Source: CAZJRB01 sp964547995
GTDB taxonomy: Bacteria > Planctomycetota > Planctomycetia > Pirellulales > Thermoguttaceae
Assembly: GCA_964547995.1 (NCBI GenBank)
Contig: CAZJRB010000100.1
Coordinates: 1 to 28,642, forward strand
Length of the DNA: 28,642 bases
Direction: 5' to 3'
Both the position numbers and the translations under genes were made by a program. Shown in pieces: positions 6,522 through 13,600 of the stretch (the stretch's first letter is position 1; each line of letters opens with the position of its first letter). The notes under the pieces are model-generated. The model saw only the letters and a list, made by a program, of their open reading frames with translations. It was not told where the DNA came from and searched no databases.

Positions 6522-8164
6522 TTGCGGTACTTCCGTGTTTCCTGGAGATATTTTGTGAAGCTGTAATAGACGATGTTCGTGCCGAGATGGAACGCGTTTT
6601 TGGCCAACTCGGGATCGATGCCGGAGTGGCCCGTTTTCCAGGCGTCGTTCAGGTCGCCGGGGAAGTAGAATACGCACCAGCGGCCCTTGTACTTCACCCC
6701 CTTTGCCTTGTTGCCGCCGTGGTGCCAGAGCGGCGGCGCCCCGTGCGGGAACGTGAAGGGGATCTGGAAAATCGGATCGTCTTCGGAAATCTCGATCAAG
6801 GGGTTACCCGGAAAAATCGCCCTGACGAAGCCCTGAAAACTCCTGTCCCAGTGGGGGCTGCCGCAATCGGCGAACAGCATGCCCCCGCCTTGAAGGTATT
6901 CGCGAAGGATCTTTACATCGGCTTGAGACATGTTGATACCCTCGGAGCCGGTCATGTAGACAAAGGGCGGGGCCTGGCCCTTGGGGTACTTCCGCAGGTG
7001 AGAGACCGGATGGCTTTCCGATTGTCTGGCGGTCTTGATCCCGCCGGCAAACTCCCGGAACTTATTGAGGAAGTTAACGTCCGCCAGGGTCTTCCCCATG
7101 CCGTCGTCCCAGTGTTTACCGTTGTATTCGAGGCGGATGAATCGGACCTCGCCGTCGGCGAAGCCGTCGGCCCAGCCGGGCGTGTTTCCGCCGCCGGTTC
7201 CCATCGCGCCGTGGGCGGCGTTCGTGTCGGCCGCGTAGGTGAGATTCGTGGCCTCTTCCACCTCCTTGACGAGTTCGGAATCGTCCAACTCGGGCGGTGT
7301 GAAAATGATTGCGGAATTCTTCGCGAGGATGTATTTCTTCCGCTTTTTTTTCTTCTTCTTTTTCTTCATCACGATCATCTTCGCGACGGCGGGGTTTCCG
7401 CTACCCAGCGGCACCCGGTACGGCCGGATACACCCGCCGAAGCGGCTCAAGAGGAACGGGATGATGATGATGACCATCAGGTGTACGACCGCGCTTCCGT
7501 AGATGCTCTTGCGAAAGGTCGGATCGGGACCGTTGGTGCGGACGTTTTCGATGATTTTGTCGCCAACGGCGGGCTCCTCCTCGTCCGGGCCGCCGTAGAG
7601 TATCAACGTCGCGCGCCGCCACGAGACAACGTGCAAAACGATCACCAGCAGGAGCAGACAGCCGGGCACCCACAGAAGCTGCCACTGCCAGGCGAAGATG
7701 GCCACCTCCAGGCCGCTCGTCGGATCGGGTTTCTCGGCGACCGCGTCGGCAACCTGCCCCGTCACGGTCAGGACCACGTATCCGTAGAATATAAAGAGTA
7801 CGTAGTAGAGGATGTAGCTTTTGCGGAGCACCCAAAGCGCCCAGCCCTTTTGGAATATTGCCGCGGCAAGCGATGCCAACACGAAACAGACGGAACACGC
7901 ACCGCAGAAGACCATCAGCGCCGTCAGTATCGGCGGCACCGTGGTGGGCGAGAACACTTCGCCCAACATGGGCCATGCGCGGTATGCCGCCGGATAGCAG
8001 ATTTCCGGGAGACACAGCGCGAACCACAATCCGACGGCCCCGATGACGCCCAGGGGATAGCACAGCACGGCGGGAGTCATCCGTAGCGAGAAGAAGGCGC
8101 CGTCTTTCCGCCGCAGGGAATCGCGCTTTCCGGCCGGCTGTGTTTCGGGTGCAGGAATATCCAT
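6518..8164 (-). CDS. Polytopic membrane protein with C-terminal DUF4159 domain
   Basis: The protein has 548 residues. Four hydrophobic segments lie at about 32-49, 76-104, 116-137 and 155-179, and a fifth at about 222-240 contains SAVVHLMVIIIIP. The Ser-x3-His arrangement is that of the TonB transmembrane helix (S16/H20 in E. coli), the contact site for ExbB/ExbD. An eight-lysine run extended by RKK follows (about 267-277), then a linker and the DUF4159 domain (about 338-548). The TonB-like helix and the adjacent ExbB/ExbD genes suggest that the DUF4159 domain is mechanically coupled to the motor; this is inference. Start: ATG 8164, eight bases after the upstream stop. A TTG at 8176 overlapping that stop is the alternative; neither has a strong ribosome site. 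The stop overlaps the next start by ATGA. Confidence 0.85.
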   Translation of the reverse strand: MDIPAPETQPAGKRDSLRRKDGAFFSLRMTPAVLCYPLGVIGAVGLWFALCLPEICYPAAYRAWPMLGEVFSPTTVPPILTALMVFCGACSVCFVLASLAAAIFQKGWALWVLRKSYILYYVLFIFYGYVVLTVTGQVADAVAEKPDPTSGLEVAIFAWQWQLLWVPGCLLLLVIVLHVVSWRRATLILYGGPDEEEPAVGDKIIENVRTNGPDPTFRKSIYGSAVVHLMVIIIIPFLLSRFGGCIRPYRVPLGSGNPAVAKMIVMKKKKKKKKRKKYILAKNSAIIFTPPELDDSELVKEVEEATNLTYAADTNAAHGAMGTGGGNTPGWADGFADGEVRFIRLEYNGKHWDDGMGKTLADVNFLNKFREFAGGIKTARQSESHPVSHLRKYPKGQAPPFVYMTGSEGINMSQADVKILREYLQGGGMLFADCGSPHWDRSFQGFVRAIFPGNPLIEISEDDPIFQIPFTFPHGAPPLWHHGGNKAKGVKYKGRWCVFYFPGDLNDAWKTGHSGIDPELAKNAFHLGTNIVYYSFTKYLQETRKYRK

Positions 8165-8172
8165 GCGGTCCG

Positions 8173-8631
8173 TCAACGGTTGGTGTCTTCGAGCGAAATA
8201 CCGAGGGAGTCAGGTTCGTCGGGGATTTCGCCCGGTTTGGGCTCTTCGGTGATTTTTTTGATTACGGGTGGTTCATCCCCGTCGGCGGGCTTCTTGGGCG
8301 TTTCCTCACCGGTTTTCTCCGTTGCCGCTTTATCTTCGCCGCCCTCTTCCGCAGTTTCCCCGGGTTTTGTTCCTTGTTTGGATGCTTCCCCTTCGGAGGG
8401 CGTTTCCGAAGCCTCGCCGGGCTGTTCCGCTGCATTCGCATCGGCGGATTCCGGATTCGGGTCGATCCACGTGCGGTAGATGAAGTTGTAGGAAGTCCCG
8501 CCAATGACCAGCACGTGTAGCACCAATGCCAGGAAGAGACACGGCAGAATGCGACTTTTCGAGAAGTTGTCGAGCAGCTTGTAGGGAGAGAACTCTTCGA
8601 CGTCCTCGTTTTTGTCGGGTATATCGACCAT
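8173..8631 (-). CDS. TonB-like single-pass protein lacking a TonB C-terminal domain
   Basis: This 152-residue protein has a short cytoplasmic N-terminus, one transmembrane helix (about 29-50, LPCLFLALVLHVLVIGG) and a periplasmic tail that is almost wholly Glu/Pro/Lys/Gly/Ala low complexity. Size, topology, a His inside the helix (His39) and position right after two exbD genes resemble the N-terminal half of TonB or TolA. The tail ends without the globular domain that binds outer-membrane receptors, so it may be a linker that docks elsewhere. GGAGG abuts a first in-frame ATG at 8640, with no spacing, while ATG 8631 has the ideal nine bases; I therefore take 8631. The functional call is inference from topology and context. 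Confidence 0.75.
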   Translation of the reverse strand: MVDIPDKNEDVEEFSPYKLLDNFSKSRILPCLFLALVLHVLVIGGTSYNFIYRTWIDPNPESADANAAEQPGEASETPSEGEASKQGTKPGETAEEGGEDKAATEKTGEETPKKPADGDEPPVIKKITEEPKPGEIPDEPDSLGISLEDTNR

Positions 8632-8640
8632 GGTTTTCAT

Positions 8641-8645
8641 CCTCC
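8641..8645 (-). promoter_or_regulatory. Shine-Dalgarno site that decides the TonB-like gene start
   Basis: GGAGG on the minus strand directly touches the ATG ending at 8640, leaving no spacer, whereas the in-frame ATG at 8629-8631 is nine bases away. The second ATG is therefore the likely start. Confidence 0.6.
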
Positions 8646-8648
8646 GGG

Positions 8649-9065
8649 TTATTCTTCTGTCGTTGATTTATCGCCGGCGGCGGCGATTCGCCCGCCGCCC
8701 TTGGCTATGGCCTCGATGACGGGTTCAAACACGTGTTTTCTGACGTTGCGGTCGCAGCGGAACAGCACGGTCCGCATCTTTTCGTTGGTTGCTTCCTGGG
8801 TAAGCTTCTGCACTTCGGCTTCCAGCGCTTCGGGACCGGTAATCGGCTTGCCCTGGAAGTAGATATTGCCCTTGGCGTCGATCAGCACGACGATGGGATA
8901 GTCGTCCAGTTTGTCCACTTTGAACGTTGTGGGTGAATCGATGTTGACGCCCGGGTCCTTGGCGAAGCGGCTGCACACCATGAAGAAGATAATCAGCAGA
9001 AAGGCGATGTCGCCCATGCTGGACACGATGATCATTGCTCTTCTCCGGCGTCGCTTCTTTCTCAC
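8649..9065 (-). CDS. ExbD/TolR-type proton-channel subunit (second copy)
   Basis: The protein has 138 residues. A very basic N-terminus (RKKRRRRR) is followed by the single ExbD transmembrane helix SSMGDIAFLLIIFFMVCS with the conserved proton-carrying Asp at residue 19 (Asp25 in E. coli ExbD), then a periplasmic domain of about 95 residues. ExbD/TolR dimers sit in the ExbB/TolQ ring and convert proton flow into movement of a partner. The start is GTG 9065, three bases after the upstream exbD stop, with AGGAGG upstream inside that gene. The next ATG (residue 11) would remove the basic segment that fixes topology, so GTG is preferred. It differs strongly from the first copy outside the helix, which suggests two non-equivalent subunits. 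Confidence 0.93.
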   Translation of the reverse strand: MRKKRRRRRAMIIVSSMGDIAFLLIIFFMVCSRFAKDPGVNIDSPTTFKVDKLDDYPIVVLIDAKGNIYFQGKPITGPEALEAEVQKLTQEATNEKMRTVLFRCDRNVRKHVFEPVIEAIAKGGGRIAAAGDKSTTEE

Positions 9066-9068
9066 AGT

Positions 9069-9473
9069 TCAGTCTTCCTCCTGAAGGATGGCGGTTACCC
9101 CGCCGGCTTCGCTGATGCTGGCCATGACGTCGAAGTAGTTCTGGTAAGTGACGTTTCCGCCGGCTTCGAGCAATACGACTTTCCCGTCACCTTGCTTCGG
9201 GGCGAGATTCAATTCCGCAAGTCGTCTGCGGAGTTTCTTCATGTCGACGTGCTGGTCGTTGAACAAGATTTTTTCGCCCTCCAGCTTCACGGTAGGCGGT
9301 TCCTTCTCTTCTTTCGATTTGGCTTTCTCGCCGGAGGGAATTTCCGTTACCACGCCTCTGATTTGCACCAGCGTGGTGGCAAGGATGAAGAATATGATCA
9401 GCAGGAAAGCGATGTCGGAGAACGCCGAGACGGACACCTCGGCCGAACGTCGTTTTCTTTTGCGCTTGGCCAT
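9069..9473 (-). CDS. ExbD/TolR-type proton-channel subunit (first copy)
   Basis: The protein has 134 residues. The basic start MAKRKRKRRS leads to the helix SAFSDIAFLLIIFFILATT with the conserved Asp at residue 20, a charged linker (about 46-60) and a C-terminal periplasmic domain in which LNDQHVD-type ExbD strands are recognisable (KILFNDQHVDMKKLRRRL). It lies 21 bases after the exbB-like gene and three before the second exbD. No clear Shine-Dalgarno is visible before ATG 9473, so translation may depend on coupling to the exbB-like gene. One TolQ-type with two different TolR-type genes is also the composition of Myxococcus AglR/AglQ/AglS. Confidence 0.94.
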   Translation of the reverse strand: MAKRKRKRRSAEVSVSAFSDIAFLLIIFFILATTLVQIRGVVTEIPSGEKAKSKEEKEPPTVKLEGEKILFNDQHVDMKKLRRRLAELNLAPKQGDGKVVLLEAGGNVTYQNYFDVMASISEAGGVTAILQEED

Positions 9474-9494
9474 AGCATTTCACACGTCAGTATT

Positions 9495-10154
9495 TCACGC
9501 GTCCGCTTTTTCCGAATCCACTTCGGTTACCAGCAAATCGAGCATCGCCGTCGAAGCTTCGTCGATATCGAGCTCGATCTTGTCCGCCATGGAGATGAAG
9601 ACACTGTAGGGGATGACGGCGCCCAGTGCGATGATCAGCCCGGCAGCGGTCGTAATGAGCGCCTCGGCGATTCCGATGCCGACCTTTCCGGCGTCGACTC
9701 CGGCCGTCTGGGCCAGGCTTTCAAACGACTTGATCATCCCGGTGACCGTTCCGGTCATTCCCAAGAGCGGGGCGGCCGCCGCGATCATGGCGAGTATCCA
9801 CAGCCGCTTGTCGACGGCGCCGATGCTCTGGTTCGAGAAATCCTCCATGGCCTGGCCCACGGTGATACGCGTGTTCTCGGGAGTCCGCTTTTCGAGCTTC
9901 ATGTACGACTGGAGCCCGGAAAGGAGCACGGCCGAGATCGGGCCGGGAGTGTTTGCACACAACAAGGCAGCGTCCTTCACGCGGTGCTCGCGAAGCAGGC
10001 GCATCAATTGCGACCGCAGCGCACGGACGTCCACTTTGCTGTTGCGGTAAAACGCCATGAAACGGTCCAGGAAGACGGCCAGCGCGAGCACGCTACAGAC
10101 CATCAGCGGGACCATCATGATTTTGCCTTTGAGGAGGGTTTCAAGTAGATCCAT
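9495..10154 (-). CDS. ExbB/TolQ/MotA-family proton-channel protein
   Basis: The protein has 219 residues and three transmembrane helices (about 12-34, 118-141 and 162-187), with a cytoplasmic loop between the first two, as in ExbB/TolQ. The second helix carries the family signature APLLGMTGTVTGMI, and the third ALITTAAGLIIALGAVIPY. This subunit forms the pentameric ring that, with ExbD/TolR, uses the proton gradient. ATG 10154 has GGAG about ten bases upstream and overlaps the stop of the small upstream gene by 14 bases, so the two are coupled. Confidence 0.95.
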   Translation of the reverse strand: MDLLETLLKGKIMMVPLMVCSVLALAVFLDRFMAFYRNSKVDVRALRSQLMRLLREHRVKDAALLCANTPGPISAVLLSGLQSYMKLEKRTPENTRITVGQAMEDFSNQSIGAVDKRLWILAMIAAAAPLLGMTGTVTGMIKSFESLAQTAGVDAGKVGIGIAEALITTAAGLIIALGAVIPYSVFISMADKIELDIDEASTAMLDLLVTEVDSEKADA

Positions 10155-10548
10155 GTTCTTTTTCTCCGCGGTGAATATGTGCCAGAACCCGGAGTCCCTC
10201 GAGCGGCGGCGTCTTCAAGCCGGTCACGCGGGCTCCTTCGACCGGGGCGAGCATTACCTCGCCGGTGACGTGGTTGTATTCGCTCTTGCCCAACTGGTCG
10301 AAAGGGATGCGCTCCGCGTAGGGTCGCTTGCCGGCGGCGAACAGCAGCAATTCCCCCTGGAGCAGACCGGCCCAGACCCGCCGTTTGAAGAACCAGGTTC
10401 CAACGTCTACTTTGGTACGGGTTTTCAGGAGATGGAAAATCGGCTCATCGCCGATCAGGCAGTGGAGAAACTTTCCCCGGGCGCGTCCCAATACGGTCGA
10501 TCGGGCAGCCTCGTCGAACGGTTCCGTATTCGGCGCGGGGAGTTTCAT
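10141..10548 (-). CDS. Small protein of unknown function, coupled to exbB-like gene
   Basis: I do not recognise this 135-residue protein. It has no signal peptide or membrane helix and should be cytoplasmic. The middle (about 50-100) has alternating short hydrophobic strands (VWAGLLQGELLLFAAG, then EYNHVTGEVMLAP), suggesting a small beta-rich domain, perhaps PH-like; that is a guess. Its 14-base overlap with the exbB-like start makes it a probable partner or regulator of the motor. ATG 10548 has no strong ribosome site. It lies 102 bases after the giant gene, across a hairpin repeat. Confidence 0.7.
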   Translation of the reverse strand: MKLPAPNTEPFDEAARSTVLGRARGKFLHCLIGDEPIFHLLKTRTKVDVGTWFFKRRVWAGLLQGELLLFAAGKRPYAERIPFDQLGKSEYNHVTGEVMLAPVEGARVTGLKTPPLEGLRVLAHIHRGEKEHGST

Positions 10549-10598
10549 GGTGGGGTGGTTCGAGACCGATTGCTAGTCGTCAACTGCAAGACACCATC

Positions 10599-10625
10599 GT
10601 AGGACGGATCGCCAATCCGTCCTAC
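10599..10625. repeat. Short hairpin repeat between the giant gene and the motor genes
   Basis: Perfect 11-base arms GTAGGACGGAT and ATCCGTCCTAC enclose a five-base loop (CGCCA). Short intergenic palindromes of this kind are common interspersed repeats in planctomycete genomes as I recall them; copy number cannot be seen here. It lies inside the array and has no U-run, so a partial attenuator or mRNA-processing role is possible but unproven. The rest of 10549-10650 shows nothing else. Confidence 0.7.
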
Positions 10626-10650
10626 ATATTCGCGTTTGCAGCGTCTGAGT

Positions 10651-13600
10651 CTACTTCCGCTTTTTCTCCTCGGGTTCGGCGTCGATCATGGCCAATTCCT
10701 CGCCGGCCAGCCGTCCCCGGGCATACTTGGCCCATTTCGACTCGGGGTAATCCCAGGTCAAGTCTTTGAACAACCGGTAGGCAGCCAAGAGGTTATCGTT
10801 CTTTTTGCCCTTGCCTCCGGCGGCTTTTCGCATGTAGCAGTCGGCGGCCCAGTACATCGACTCGGCTCGGAGGGCCTTGTCGGCCTTTTCCTTTTCGACA
10901 ACCTGTTGGAAGACCCGGATGGCGTCGTCATATTCCTTCGCGCGGAGGTAACACTGGGCCGAGACGGCGGTCGTCTTGTCGGCCAGCTTGTGGCTGGGGA
11001 ACCGTACCGCCAACCGACCGAAGACCTTGGCAGCGGTGATGTAACTTTTCTTGGCTTCCATGCGTGCCTTCTCGGCTTCGAGCGGATCTTCCATCCCGTC
11101 CGCCTCTTTGGCAAGCGCCATCCCCTTGCGGAGGAAGTATTGCCCGAGCCGCGCAATTGTCTCGGCGATCAACGGATTGTCGGGCCAGCGGTAAGAAAGC
11201 TTGACATACTCTTCGCAAGCCCGGTCCATCTTACCCATCTTCTCCAGCGTCAGGGCCTTCTTGTACTGGGCCTTGGGGGCGTAGGTGCTATCGCGGTAGG
11301 TGGAGACGATGGCCGCGAACCGCGAGAGGGCTTCGAGGAAGTGGTCCCTCTTGGCATCCTCGTCGTCCGCCTCTTCGGCGAATTCGAGCGACAGGTTCGC
11401 CAACAGGTAGTCGACCTGCGCCCGGGCCTCCGTGTCCGGATAGTCGCGCAAGGCCTCTTCGAGGAGCCGTTTGCCGGTGGCGATTTCCTGCTCGCACAGG
11501 TCGGCTTGTTTCATGCGGCGGTGCTTCTTCGCCAGCTCGAAGTACGATTCGGCGATTGTCAGCCGCGTTTTCACGGCGGTCAACGGGTCGTCGAACCGCT
11601 TGGTAAACGGCTGCACGTCGCCGTCGGAACCCTTGAAAATCTCGATGTTGCAAGCCACGGCGTCCTTGTCCTCGTCGGGCTTGTAGGCGGCATCCACCTT
11701 TTCGCCGTACTTGACGCCGACCGTCCCGAAGGCATCGGCCTCGATTTTCTCATCGGCGTAGGCGAACTTGACCGGTCCCTTGAATATCCCGGAGTGCTCG
11801 AACGTTTCCGTCAGTTCGACGGTGTGTTTCTTCCCGTCCACCGACGCGACTTCGATCGTGATCTTGTCCCGGGCGTCGGAGGTGTCCTTGGCCGGGTCGA
11901 TGACGCGGAAATACGCGGAGTCGCCGACGAACACGCCGGGAAGGTGTCCGCGGTATTGCCGGTCCATCACGTTAAAGAAGGCATCGCGGTCGAGCTTCAC
12001 TTTTCGCGTAATCCACTTCGTTTCGTCCTGGTCGTTGACGTACTTGAACCCGATGAAGATATCATCGTCGCCCCGGACCACGAGCACACCTTTCTCCTCG
12101 CCGGCTGCGGTCTCGTCGGCCTCTTCGGTAGCGTAGGTCGATTCAGGCGCCGGGGCAAGTCGCATCGGCACGCTGAACATGAACCGGCCGTCATCCATGG
12201 CGTCCATGGCGTTCGGGTCGCCCACAACAATATATCCGCGATATCCCGCGGGTGCTGCGCCGCTGCCGCCCCCGCCGGGGGTGCGGACGATCTTGATCGT
12301 TCCGGGGACGTTGATGTCGAAGGGGCCCTCGGGCTCCTTTCCGTACTTCTTTCGCCCGGACGACGTTTGCACGTAGATTTCCGCCTTGCTGGCGGCAGTC
12401 TGGACGATCGTCGGCCACAGCAACTCGATCACGACCGGCACGCCCATGACCGCACCCGGCTCATCCTCGCCGTCGGCTTCAAGCGGCCGGACGGCGGCCA
12501 GCGTCCGCGTGGCGGGTACGTACTCGCCGCTGCTGCTCTTGTAGGACAACTCCTTGGCAATGTCCTCTTCCGGCAAGAGGCTCGATTCGGTGTTGAAAAC
12601 CCGGAACTGGGGTTCCACGTAGACCACGGATTCAATCGTTGCGCTACGCTCCCAGGGGATGCCGGGATCGGTGTTTTCCTGGTCGACATAGGTGAAGATC
12701 AGGTCCTCGCCCTCGGCAACCTTGATTTCCGATTTGCGCTGCGGCTCGCCTTCGACGACGAAGATCTTGCCGACGAAGATCCCGGAATGCTTGGCGGTTT
12801 CGAGGGCCTGGAACTCGATCGGCTCGCCGTCGCCGGTTCGGGCGGTGAAGGTCACCGTGTCGAGCTTTGCCGACGTATCGGCGTCGGCGTCGTTGACAAC
12901 AACGCAGATCGTGTCTTCCGGCTTGAACCGGCGCAGGGCAATGTACTCGGGATGACGCATGCCCTCGCTGTCGGTATTGTAGCCCGTCAGCAACGCCGCG
13001 TTGATCTGCCCGTTCGCATAGGTCGCCGAGAGGAAAGCCTCGCGGACCTGCTTGTCCTTGCTGATGCAGCGCGGATCCTTGTAGATGATCGATACTTTAT
13101 CGCCGGGGACGATTTCAAGGATCTTGTTCGTCTTCAGTGCGAGGAGATCGACCTTCGAGGGGAGCAATTCCCGCTCGTCCTGTGCGGTGAGAAAGATTTT
13201 CTTGATCGCCGGGGCGTCGGTTTCGAAGTCGGCCAACAGGAACCGGATGACACGCGCTCGAACCGCAGGTCCGAATGCGATCTCGAACGATCCGCCGTCC
13301 TCGGCCGCCGTGATCTCCGCCGACATCTCGGCAAACCATTTGGCGATCATCGGATGCTTCTCGGGATCGAACATCTCGGCGGGACACGGTTCGAGGTAGG
13401 GCGGCTTGTCGATATTGTGGAGAACGTCGAAACTCGTCTTCGTTCCGCCGTCGGCGCGGGCGTAGATATCGATTCGGTGAACGCCTTGCCCCAACACACC
13501 CTTGAATTCCTGGATGGGTTCGGCAGCGCTTTCCTCGCCCTCGCCGGTTGCCTGCGGCCGGATCGTTTTTGCCTGCTCTCTGTCGACCAGCATCACGTAC

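Noticed and set aside
6425..8086. Plus-strand 553-codon open frame opposite the DUF4159 membrane gene
   Set aside because: Same register effect; the minus strand encodes recognisable DUF4159 and membrane helices.
8640..8640. First ATG of the TonB-like gene as its start
   Set aside because: GGAGG touches this ATG with no spacer; the next in-frame ATG at 8631 has nine-base spacing.
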